A stretch of 64,000 nt of DNA from contig NZ_FNDQ01000008.1 in NCBI RefSeq assembly GCF_900099675.1, positions 1 through 64,000 of the forward strand. Direction: 5' to 3'. The stretch's first letter is position 1. Each line of letters starts with the position of its first letter. The translations under genes and the position numbers were made by a program. Source of the stretch: Myroides phaeus (GTDB taxonomy: Bacteria > Bacteroidota > Bacteroidia > Flavobacteriales > Flavobacteriaceae). Below the pieces are notes generated by a model, which saw only the letters and a program-made list of their open reading frames with translations, was not told where the DNA came from and ran no database searches. Below, in pieces: positions 46,368-54,927 of this stretch.

Positions 46368-47684
46368 TTAGATGAAATCTATTCTTACAATACCGTCATC
46401 ATCTATTTTAGTCAGTTTTACTTTGTGTAATGTGTTTACCAATTCAGGGTTCCAAGGACACTTAACTTTTACATAGTTTTCTGTAAATCCGTGGATATAT
46501 CCCTCTTTGTTTTCACTTTCAAAAAGAACTGTTTTCTCTTTTCCGATTTGAGATTCGTAAAAAGCACGTCTTTTCTTAACAGAAAGTCCACGTAACATTT
46601 TACTTCTCTTATTACGTGCGTTCATTGGAACTACTTCTTCCATATCAACCGCTTCAGTGTTATCTCTTTCAGAGTACGTAAACACGTGTAAATAAGAAAT
46701 GTCAAGTTCGTTTAAGAAATTATATGTTTCTAAAAACTTCTCGTCTGTTTCACCAGGGAAACCAACAATCACGTCAACACCAATACAGCAGTCTGGCATT
46801 ACTTCTTTAATACGAGTAACACGCTCTACATATAACTCTCTTAAATAACGGCGTTTCATCTTTTTCAAGATATCATTACAACCCGATTGAAGAGGAATGT
46901 GGAAGTGAGGTACAAACGTTCTGCTTTGAGAAACGAAATCAATGGTTTCATTTTTCAATAAGTTTGGTTCAATAGATGAAATACGCAATCTTTCGATTCC
47001 TTCCACTTTATCCAAAGCTTGTACTAACTCAAGAAACGTATGTTCGTGTTTTTTATTTCCAAACTCACCTTTACCATAATCACCGATATTAACACCAGTA
47101 AGTACAATTTCCTTAATGTCTTGTGCGGCAATTTCACTCGCATTTTTCAAAACATTTTCCATTGTATCACTTCTTGAAATACCTCTTGCTAAAGGAATTG
47201 TACAATACGTACATTTATAATCACAACCGTCTTGTACCTTTAAGAAAGCTCTTGTTCTATCACCAATAGAATAACTACCTACATAAAAGTCAGCTTCAGA
47301 GATTTCACAAGAGTGAACTTCTCCCATATCATTTTTAGAAAGGTCATTGATATAATCGGTAATTTTGAACTTCTCAGTAGCACCAAGCACTAAGTCAACT
47401 CCGTCTACAGCTACTAATTCCTCAGGTTTTAACTGAGCATAACATCCAACGGCAGCAACAAAGGCTTTGTTATTTTTCTTTTGAGCTTTTTTTACAATTT
47501 GTTTAAACTGTTTGTCTGCATTTTCTGTTACAGAACAAGTATTGATTACGTAGATATCTGCCACTTCATCAAACTCCACTCTGTCAAATCCTTCCTCTGC
47601 AAAGTTTCTTGCAATGGTAGATGTTTCAGAAAAGTTAAGTTTACAACCTAAGGTATAAAAAGCTACTTTTTTTCTATTTTCCAT
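46368..47684 (-). CDS. mtaB: tRNA (N6-threonylcarbamoyladenosine(37)-C2)-methylthiotransferase
   Basis: 438 residues. It thiomethylates t6A37 of ANN-decoding tRNAs. The N-terminal cluster has Cys14 (TLGCKLN), Cys50 (NTCSVT) and Cys81 (GCYAQ); the radical-SAM cluster has Cys154, 158 and 161 (CDYKCTYC). A C-terminal TRAM domain follows GFTENYVKVKCPW. The TLGCKLN start separates MtaB from MiaB and RimO. Confidence 0.95.
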   Translation of the reverse strand: MENRKKVAFYTLGCKLNFSETSTIARNFAEEGFDRVEFDEVADIYVINTCSVTENADKQFKQIVKKAQKKNNKAFVAAVGCYAQLKPEELVAVDGVDLVLGATEKFKITDYINDLSKNDMGEVHSCEISEADFYVGSYSIGDRTRAFLKVQDGCDYKCTYCTIPLARGISRSDTMENVLKNASEIAAQDIKEIVLTGVNIGDYGKGEFGNKKHEHTFLELVQALDKVEGIERLRISSIEPNLLKNETIDFVSQSRTFVPHFHIPLQSGCNDILKKMKRRYLRELYVERVTRIKEVMPDCCIGVDVIVGFPGETDEKFLETYNFLNELDISYLHVFTYSERDNTEAVDMEEVVPMNARNKRSKMLRGLSVKKRRAFYESQIGKEKTVLFESENKEGYIHGFTENYVKVKCPWNPELVNTLHKVKLTKIDDDGIVRIDFI

Positions 47685-47775
47685 ATTGATTACTTACTAT
47701 AGTAGTAACTTTGAATTATATTTACTTTTTTCGATAATAAAAAGGTTTGCAAATTTACATACAAAATTCGGTTTG

Positions 47776-49374
47776 ATGAAATCAATAATTTATTACGTTT
47801 CAATATTTTGTGTCGGTGTATTGGCTATTTCGTGCCAAAATAAAACGACTAAAGATATAGATAAGGTAGTTTTTAGATATAATGAAAGTGCTAATATTCA
47901 AACATTAGACCCCGCTTTTGCACGCAGTATGGCTATAATTTGGCCTTGCAATCAATTGTTTAATGGGTTAGTACAATTAGATGATAGTCTGCACGTACAG
48001 CCCGATGTAGCTAAGTCGTGGACAATTAGTGAGGACGGAAAAACATATCAGTTTACACTTCGAAACGACGTTCGCTTTCACAAACATCCAAATTTTGGTG
48101 TAGATAGTACGCGTACAGTTACAGCTAATGACTTTGAATATAGCTTTTATCGGTTGTTAGACAGTAATGTAGTATCTCCAGGAGCGTGGATTTTTCAAAA
48201 GGTAGATTCGTTTAAATCAATTAACGATACTGTATTTCAAATTAACTTAAAAGAAGCATTTCCCGGATTTTTAGGGCTATTATCAATGCGTTATGCATCA
48301 GTTGTACCTAATGAAGTGGTGGAAGATAAAAGTTATGATTTTCGATCACATCCTATTGGAACCGGACCTTTCTATTTTAAGTTTTGGGAAGAGAATGTAA
48401 AACTTGTATTGCGAAAGAATACAGACTATTTTGAATATGATCAAGACGGTGTTAGATTACCTTATTTAGAAGCTGTATCTGTTACTTTTTTACCAGACAA
48501 ACAAAGTGGTTTTCTCCAGTTTATACAAGGTAATTTAGACTTTATTTCAGGATTAGACCCGTCGTATAAAGATGAGTTGATTACCGTAGATGGGAAGTTA
48601 CAAGAGAAATACAATGAGCGAATTCAAATGGAAACAGGACCTTATTTGAATACAGAGTACCTTGGTTTTAACCTTGACGCACCTGGACCCACACAGGATA
48701 AGCGTATTCGAAAAGCGTTAAACATTGGTTTTGACAGACATAAAATGCTGTTGTATTTGCGCAATGGTATGGGGGAGAGTAACGTTGGAGGTATTATTCC
48801 AACCGGTCTTGAAGGAAATATAAAAGTAGATAAACTTTATGATGCAGCCCAAGCGAAGTTATTAGTGGACGCGTATAAAAAAGAAACAGGACAAAAAAGT
48901 GTAGAGGTTGTTTTATCAACTAACGCTACTTATATAGATATAGGCGAGTATTTACAGCGCGAGTGGAAGAAAATAGGAATAGATGTAGTGGTAGATGTAA
49001 CCCCACCTGCCACGTTAAGACAAGGAATGGCATCGGGTAAGGTTGCCTTTTTTAGAGGAAGTTGGATTGCAGATTATCCTGATGCAGAAAATTATTTATC
49101 GCTTTTTTATTCGCAAAACAAAGCTCCTAACGGACCTAATTATACGCGCTTTGCAAATAAAGAATATGATAAATTGTACGCCAGTGCTTTTAAAGAGGTT
49201 GATAATAGTAAAAGACAGGCTATTTATGAAAAGATGGATGCTATTGTAGCCGATGAGGTACCTGCTATTATTTTGTTTTACGACAAAGCAGCAAGATTTT
49301 CACAGCAAGACATAAAAGGATTGGGAATTAATCCAATGAATAATCTCTTTTTAAAGAAAGTTAGAAAGAATTAA
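47776..49374 (+). CDS. Peptide-type ABC substrate-binding lipoprotein (SBP family 5)
   Basis: 532 residues from ATG 47776. Signal MKSIIYYVSIFCVGVLAIS with lipid Cys20. The OppA/DppA-type fold has WTISEDGKTYQFTLRNDVRFH and the late FYDKAARFSQQDIKGLGINP. It would bind peptides or similar for uptake. No permease or ATPase gene is next to it, so the partners are elsewhere, or the binding role differs. Confidence 0.9.
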   Translation: MKSIIYYVSIFCVGVLAISCQNKTTKDIDKVVFRYNESANIQTLDPAFARSMAIIWPCNQLFNGLVQLDDSLHVQPDVAKSWTISEDGKTYQFTLRNDVRFHKHPNFGVDSTRTVTANDFEYSFYRLLDSNVVSPGAWIFQKVDSFKSINDTVFQINLKEAFPGFLGLLSMRYASVVPNEVVEDKSYDFRSHPIGTGPFYFKFWEENVKLVLRKNTDYFEYDQDGVRLPYLEAVSVTFLPDKQSGFLQFIQGNLDFISGLDPSYKDELITVDGKLQEKYNERIQMETGPYLNTEYLGFNLDAPGPTQDKRIRKALNIGFDRHKMLLYLRNGMGESNVGGIIPTGLEGNIKVDKLYDAAQAKLLVDAYKKETGQKSVEVVLSTNATYIDIGEYLQREWKKIGIDVVVDVTPPATLRQGMASGKVAFFRGSWIADYPDAENYLSLFYSQNKAPNGPNYTRFANKEYDKLYASAFKEVDNSKRQAIYEKMDAIVADEVPAIILFYDKAARFSQQDIKGLGINPMNNLFLKKVRKN

Positions 49375-49423
49375 AAGAAGTGTTCACAATAATAGTGTAA
49401 CTTTGATAGTAGTAAAGTATAAG

Positions 49424-49458
49424 AAAATAGCACCCTATGTAATGGGGTGCTATTTTTG
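49424..49458 (+). terminator. Terminator of the SBP family 5 gene
   Basis: AAATAGCACCC / GGGTGCTATTT stem, then T's. Confidence 0.87.
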
Positions 49459-49541
49459 TTTTAAAAAGATTATATCGTATTATTTTAGTTTGATTAATAG
49501 GGAAAATAAGTGGTTTTATTTTTAAATAAAAGTGCTTGACC

Positions 49542-49620
49542 CGTCCTGAAATAACTGTACAGTTTTAAAACAGGATTATCAACTATAACTGTACAGCTAT
49601 AGTAGGACGAGACAAGCTCG
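49542..49620. repeat. Nested inverted repeats, possibly a mobile-element remnant
   Basis: Outer inverted repeat CGTCCT (49542-49547) / AGGACG (49604-49609). Inside are the palindromes AACTGTACAGTT (49553-49564) and a 22-bp near-palindrome centred on CTGTACAG (49582-49603). A small hairpin CGAG/CTCG ends the block. Confidence 0.6.
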
Positions 49621-49644
49621 TTATAGGATTTTATTTTGAGTACT

Positions 49645-49685
49645 TGTATAGTGAATGTATAGTGCTTGTATAGTCGTTGTATACT
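49645..49685. repeat. Direct 11-bp tandem repeat array
   Basis: TGTATAGT starts at 49645, 49656 and 49667, and TGTATACT at 49678: four copies at exactly 11-bp spacing. Weaker ATA phasing seems to run on to about 49740. Confidence 0.82.
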
Positions 49686-49761
49686 TTCTATGTAAAACCA
49701 TAGAATCAATATACAAAAACAATAGATAGTTTATAGAAACATATTGAATAGGAATAAGAAA

Positions 49762-49789
49762 AAATACGCTTGAGAATTGGGGCGTATTT
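49762..49789. other. Isolated hairpin
   Basis: AAATACGC / GCGTATTT stem with a 12-nt loop, terminator-like but not next to a gene end. Confidence 0.4.
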
Positions 49790-49985
49790 GTTTTGTAATA
49801 GTTTAAAAAAAAGAGTATGGTTTTTTACCTTTTTAGAAGTTAGCTATTATATCACAAAGAGGTAATAACTTAATTCTTGAAATGCAAATGTATATTTATT
49901 CAAAAATTGATATAAAGTATAATAAAATTGCTTGAGAATAGGTTATAAATGATGAGTAGATGTCTTAAAATATATTTCAATTACT

Positions 49986-50016
49986 TAAATTTGCAATTAT
50001 CACTTTAAGTGATAAT
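49986..50016 (+). promoter_or_regulatory. -7 box and overlapping palindrome of the LytTR operon
   Basis: TAAATTTG (49986-49993) fits the -7 consensus. A palindrome with 10-bp arms (ATTATCACTT / AAGTGATAAT, 49996-50016) covers the expected start of transcription, so it may be an operator or a 5' hairpin. Confidence 0.55.
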
Positions 50017-50048
50017 ATCTTACAAACACCACAAACACCTTACGACAA

Positions 50049-50777
50049 ATGAATAACGAATTAGTTGCTCTAATCGTTGATGACGAGCCAAAAGTAGCAG
50101 AAGTATTAAAAACAATTATTGAAAAGAAAGTTACGTATCATGAGCGTATTGTAGTACATACAGTATCATCAGTTCAAGAAGCTGTAAAGGCAATTGAGAA
50201 TTATTCTCCGAATATAGTTTTTTTAGACATTCATATGCCAGAAGAAAATGGTTTTGAATTATTTAAGTATGTTAATAAAGATACTTTTCAAGTTGTTTTT
50301 ACTACGGCTTATGAAAAGTATGCTATTGATGCTATTAATGAGTACAATTGCTTAAAGTACTTAATGAAACCAATTAATATTGCCGATGTTCAGAATGTTT
50401 TTGATAAATATAAAGAGATAGAAGGATTTCAGTTTTACTATAAAGTAGTGAAAAGTAATCAAAAAAGGCATATTGTTAAAGTTGAAGATATTGTTTATTG
50501 CAAAGCTTCGGATAACTATTGTGAGATTTACTTGAAAGATCAAAAGCATTTGCTGTCAAAAACATTGAAAGCTATTGAAGTGAAGCTTAAACATAAAAAC
50601 CTTGTTCGAGTAAATAGATCTTACATTGTTAATTTAGACAAGGTTGAATACATAGATAAAAACGACAATAATAGAGTGTATTTTAAAACTAATGCATTTG
50701 TGAATAGTGATTTAGATGAAAATGAGGTTTCTGTTGCTGCATCAGCAATGAAAGGGTTAGGAGCTTTTAACTTATGA
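50049..50777 (+). CDS. LytTR-family response regulator
   Basis: 242 residues. Receiver domain with acidic pair Asp11-Asp12, phospho-acceptor Asp60 (VFLDIHMP) and Lys in YLMKPI. The DNA-binding LytTR domain from about 135 has DIVYCKASDNYCEIYL and LVRVNRSYIVNLDKV. It would be phosphorylated by the kinase encoded with a 4-bp overlap (ATGA). Targets unknown; autoregulation through the 49996 palindrome is possible. Confidence 0.93.
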   Translation: MNNELVALIVDDEPKVAEVLKTIIEKKVTYHERIVVHTVSSVQEAVKAIENYSPNIVFLDIHMPEENGFELFKYVNKDTFQVVFTTAYEKYAIDAINEYNCLKYLMKPINIADVQNVFDKYKEIEGFQFYYKVVKSNQKRHIVKVEDIVYCKASDNYCEIYLKDQKHLLSKTLKAIEVKLKHKNLVRVNRSYIVNLDKVEYIDKNDNNRVYFKTNAFVNSDLDENEVSVAASAMKGLGAFNL

Positions 50778-53728
50778 GAAATATTTTAGCTATTTACTTT
50801 TTTTTTGTTTCGGTGATTTCTTTTGCTCAAGGAATTGTAACGAAACAGTACACGATTGACAATGGATTAATAGCTAATGATGTTAGAGCACTTTGTGTGG
50901 ACTCAAAGGGGGTTTTATGGATTGGTTCGAGGTCTGGATTAGCACAAAAAATACAGGGGAATATCAAGCCTAATGAAGATGCTGCGGAATATCGTTATAC
51001 AAATATATCTGATATTCTCGAGGATGCTGAAGGGAATATGTGGATAGGTAGTTATGGTCAAGGGGTTTTATTTCGCGGAAAAGAAGAGAAACGAATAATT
51101 ACAAAAAAAGACGGCTTATTATCTGATCGAATTAGGAAGATATTTTCGTATAAAAATGTCATCTATGTTGCTACTTCAGAAGGGGTATCTGTAATTCATA
51201 AAAATAGTTTTAAAATTGTGAACCCTTCTTTTGAAAAGAGTTTACAACATCCTTTTGAGGTTAGTGGTTTTTTTGAGTTTGATGGTATTATTTATTTAAC
51301 TACAATAAATGACGGTGTCTTTACAATTAACAATAACAAACTGATAAAAGTAGATGATCAGCGAAGAATTTTTGCGGTTCATCAAAAAGATGGTTTAGTG
51401 TTTTATGGGTGTCAGACGGGGTTGTTTGTAAAGGATTTTAAAAAGAAACAGTTAGTTGCTCAAATAGAAATACCCAGTATTCGCGATATACAGGAGGTTA
51501 ATAATCAAGTGTATTTTGTAAGTGCAAATGTTTATGAAAGTGGAGGTGGAGTATTTCGATGGGACGGTGAGTCTTTAGAAGAAATTACAAAAGTATTTGG
51601 TATTGACGCCACAGATTTGTATTCGATAAGTCTGGATGAGAAAAATGATTTTTTATACTTAGGAACAAAGAGTCAAGGTTTGTTTCAAGTTGATTTGTTT
51701 TCACCTTTAATGCATAACAGTTCAGTAGGACACGTTATGGCTTTAGGGGAGTTAGATCGACGTGTTTTTATTTTTTCAGAAGAGGGGTTAATCATAACTC
51801 AAGATGACAAGGAAATTAAAAAGGTAGCTTTAAGCGTTTTCAAAAGTTATCAAGAACAACATTATAAAAAATATAGTGATATTGCTACTATTTCAAATCA
51901 CTTTTTTGAAATAGATTACAATTTGAAAGCTGAAAATATTGTCTTTTATAAAGCGGTCAAAAATAAAAATGACTTGTGGGTAAGTACAAATATTGGAATT
52001 TATAAGCTTGATCGCAATGGTTATATTATGTCTTATTACCCTATTCATACGTATGAATATGGTTTTTATAAAAACAATTTAGTAGAAACAAATCCTTATG
52101 GAGGGGTTCGTATATATCGCAATCTTGATAAAATGGATTATGATTACCATTTTAGGATAGAAAGTATTAATATCCCTCGTGATGTAATTGATATTGCACA
52201 TACTACAAATAAAATGTTTTTTGCAGGTGCTTTGGATGGGTTATATGTATATGAAGATGGTAAGTTTACTTCTCTAAAAGGGAACGGACTTTTTGCTGAG
52301 AGTAGGTTAAAGGAGCTGGCTGTTGGAGATAATGATGTGTTGTATGTGGCTACTGATTTCAATGATATTTATGGTCTTGAAACAAAAAGTGGTCAATATG
52401 AAGTGGTGAAGTTTATTCCTAATAGTGAGATTAATGGGAGCAGTATTAATTTATTAGAGTTTGCAGATAAAAAACTGTTTATAGGAACTAATAAGGGGCT
52501 GACTGTCATTGAAAACGACAATAAGTTTTTCTTTAATAAAGAGCAAGGTTTTGGTAGAGGAGAAATAACTTCTGATTTATTATTGGGAAATCTTTTATAT
52601 ATCGGTAGTGGAAAAGGGCTTTCTACATTAGATGTTAGTTATTTTAAAAAGAAGAATATCAGCTTACAGGTTAGTATTTCTAAAATAGTAATAAACGGTG
52701 TTGAAAAATCCAAGGAAGGAAAGCCTTACTACGATATAAAGATGCTTGAATTAAAAGCAAATCAAAATAATTTACAAATAGGTTTTGATGTTTTAGGGGC
52801 AAAGTTCCCAGATAAGCTTCACTTTCAATATAGGTTAAAACCTTCTGAAAATTGGGTGAATGTAAAAAGTAATAGGTTAGATTTGCACTATCTACAGTCT
52901 GGAATTTATCCGATAGATATTAAAATATATGACTACGATAGCGGGAGTGAGTTAATTTACCCATTGTTACTTTTAGATATTCAAGCGCCATTTTATACTA
53001 AACTTTGGTTTTATATTGTTGCCACGCTTGTTGTAATAGGAATATTTTATCTTATATATAAAGCGAGGTTAGTACAGATACAGAAAGAAGAGGCTGTCAA
53101 AAGGAAAAAATTTGAGTATGAAAAACGCCTTGCTGAAGTGAAATTAATGTCAGTGAGAAGTCAGTTTAATTCTCATTTTATTTTTAATGTGTTGAGCTCT
53201 ATTCAATACTATATCTTAAAAGAAGAAGTTGATGATGCACTTTATTATTTGGATTGTTTTGCAAAATTAATTCGAAAAACACTGACGATTTCTTCAAAAG
53301 AGAGAATAACTTTAAAAGAAGAATGTGAGTATTTAAAAGATTATGTACTCATAGAGAATATGCGTTTGGACGGTAGGGTAACGTTTAGTGTAGAGGAAGT
53401 TGATGAAGGGGTTAGTGCTATTTTATTACCGCCAATGCTGTTACAACCATTCGTAGAGAATAGTTTAATTCACGCTTTTCCAAAGTCAGTAGAATCGCCT
53501 CAAATTAGAATTGTTATTACAAAACAAAATAAAGATGTAATAATAAACATAATTGACAACGGGATAGGCATTGCCTCTCAGAGTAAGTCAACGCACGAGT
53601 CTCATGGGATGAATATCGTTAGAGAGCGTATGTCTTTAATTCAAGAATATTTAGACGAAGATTTAACTATAGAAAGAACAACAGAAGGAACTGTTGTGAA
53701 GTTAATATTGAAAGGAGTTATTATCTAA
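50774..53728 (+). CDS. Two-component propeller sensor histidine kinase
   Basis: 984 residues. Signal peptide (to about 19), periplasmic propeller repeats (about 20-640; e.g. SKGVLWIGSRSGLAQ, EGNMWIGSYGQG), a Y_Y_Y-like beta domain (about 660-745), one membrane span (about 752-774), then a LytS-type His_kinase domain. Phospho-His801 lies in SQFNSHFIFN, with Ser in place of the usual Pro of NPHF. The ATPase part has IIDNGIGI. Sugar/polymer sensing is common for propeller kinases, but the ligand here is unknown. Confidence 0.93.
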   Translation: MRNILAIYFFFVSVISFAQGIVTKQYTIDNGLIANDVRALCVDSKGVLWIGSRSGLAQKIQGNIKPNEDAAEYRYTNISDILEDAEGNMWIGSYGQGVLFRGKEEKRIITKKDGLLSDRIRKIFSYKNVIYVATSEGVSVIHKNSFKIVNPSFEKSLQHPFEVSGFFEFDGIIYLTTINDGVFTINNNKLIKVDDQRRIFAVHQKDGLVFYGCQTGLFVKDFKKKQLVAQIEIPSIRDIQEVNNQVYFVSANVYESGGGVFRWDGESLEEITKVFGIDATDLYSISLDEKNDFLYLGTKSQGLFQVDLFSPLMHNSSVGHVMALGELDRRVFIFSEEGLIITQDDKEIKKVALSVFKSYQEQHYKKYSDIATISNHFFEIDYNLKAENIVFYKAVKNKNDLWVSTNIGIYKLDRNGYIMSYYPIHTYEYGFYKNNLVETNPYGGVRIYRNLDKMDYDYHFRIESINIPRDVIDIAHTTNKMFFAGALDGLYVYEDGKFTSLKGNGLFAESRLKELAVGDNDVLYVATDFNDIYGLETKSGQYEVVKFIPNSEINGSSINLLEFADKKLFIGTNKGLTVIENDNKFFFNKEQGFGRGEITSDLLLGNLLYIGSGKGLSTLDVSYFKKKNISLQVSISKIVINGVEKSKEGKPYYDIKMLELKANQNNLQIGFDVLGAKFPDKLHFQYRLKPSENWVNVKSNRLDLHYLQSGIYPIDIKIYDYDSGSELIYPLLLLDIQAPFYTKLWFYIVATLVVIGIFYLIYKARLVQIQKEEAVKRKKFEYEKRLAEVKLMSVRSQFNSHFIFNVLSSIQYYILKEEVDDALYYLDCFAKLIRKTLTISSKERITLKEECEYLKDYVLIENMRLDGRVTFSVEEVDEGVSAILLPPMLLQPFVENSLIHAFPKSVESPQIRIVITKQNKDVIINIIDNGIGIASQSKSTHESHGMNIVRERMSLIQEYLDEDLTIERTTEGTVVKLILKGVII

Positions 53729-54865
53729 ATGAAGAAATATATTTTTACAGCTATTTTAGTGTTGTACTTATTTGCGAATGTCTATGTGTTTTTAGGATAT
53801 TCATCAATTGTAGTAGAATCTTCTCTTGCAGCTAAAGTGCTTTTTACGCTTATTGCAGTTATCTTGACTTTTAGTATTCTATTGTTTTTTGCGATAGGCA
53901 AACGAATACCTGTTTATTTAGCTTCTGTTTTGTATAAAGTAGGAACAGGGTGGTTTATGCTTATAATTCAAGCTTTTTTACTGACAGTTTTCTTTGATTT
54001 AGGTAGGTTGGTTAATGGGCTATTTATACATTCAAACCATTGGGTATTTGATAGTTTATCACCTCAAAGAGGAATGTTACTAATAGGAGGAACGTTATTT
54101 ATTGCTTTATTAGGGCATTTGAATTACTTACAAAAGAAGCGAGTAGAACTGAATTTAACGGTTGATAAAGAGTTGCCAAACGACCTAAAGATTGTTGTTT
54201 TGACAGATATGCACATGGGGTATGCAATTGAAAATAAAGAATTGGGTAGTTGGGTAAAGTTGGTTAATAAAGAAAAAGCTGATTTTATATTGGTAGCTGG
54301 CGATTTAATTGATGTGAGTTTACTTCCTTTACAATATTATCAACTTGACAACGTATTGAAACAGTTTGAAAGTAAATACGGAACCTTTGCTTGTGTTGGA
54401 AATCACGAATATCTATCAGGAATTGAAAGGAGTATTGAGTTTCTTAAATCCGCAGGTATTACTATATTGAGAGATAGTGTTGCTCATTTTGAGGATTTAA
54501 ACCTTGCTATAATAGGTAGAGATGATAAAACAAATCTCAAAAGGAAGAAGATGTCTGTATTGGTTGAAAATATAAAAGAGAACAACGTCAATATATTATT
54601 AGATCATCAGCCTTATCAGCTTGAGGAGGCAGCAGAAAATAAAATTGATTTACAGTTTTCAGGACATACCCATAGAGGACAAGTTTGGCCAATTTCTTGG
54701 ATTACCGATCGCTTGTTTGAAAACTCTTACGGTTACTCTAAAAAGGATAATACGCAATATTATGTTAGTTCAGGAATTGGTATTTGGGGAGGACGTTATA
54801 GGGTAGGGACAAAGTCTGAGTATGTTGTAGTAAATTTAAAAGGTAAAAACAGCAAGAAAAAGTAG
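53729..54865 (+). CDS. Membrane-anchored metallophosphoesterase
   Basis: 378 residues. Four or so N-terminal spans (to about 133), then a calcineurin-like domain: DMHMG (Asp160, His162), AGDLID, GNHEYL and GHTHRGQ. YkuE-like proteins are the nearest type; the substrate could be a phospholipid or nucleotide product. It starts on the base after the kinase stop, so it belongs to the two-component operon. Confidence 0.88.
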   Translation: MKKYIFTAILVLYLFANVYVFLGYSSIVVESSLAAKVLFTLIAVILTFSILLFFAIGKRIPVYLASVLYKVGTGWFMLIIQAFLLTVFFDLGRLVNGLFIHSNHWVFDSLSPQRGMLLIGGTLFIALLGHLNYLQKKRVELNLTVDKELPNDLKIVVLTDMHMGYAIENKELGSWVKLVNKEKADFILVAGDLIDVSLLPLQYYQLDNVLKQFESKYGTFACVGNHEYLSGIERSIEFLKSAGITILRDSVAHFEDLNLAIIGRDDKTNLKRKKMSVLVENIKENNVNILLDHQPYQLEEAAENKIDLQFSGHTHRGQVWPISWITDRLFENSYGYSKKDNTQYYVSSGIGIWGGRYRVGTKSEYVVVNLKGKNSKKK

Positions 54866-54927
54866 GAAAACAAGAGTTTTTCATTATCGTGAAATAAAAG
54901 CCTATTTTTGTAAAAAAATTAAAGATT

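Larger units (their letters stand above)
49375..50048. other. 674-bp gene-free region
   Basis: Contains the terminator of the preceding gene, the palindrome block 49542-49620, the 11-bp repeat array 49645-49685, a hairpin at 49762-49789, and the promoter/operator of the LytTR operon. No plausible coding frame. Confidence 0.7.

Noticed and set aside
49494..49709. 71-codon minus-strand frame in the gene-free region
   Set aside because: It is made of the palindromes and 11-bp repeats; no promoter, and composition follows the repeats.
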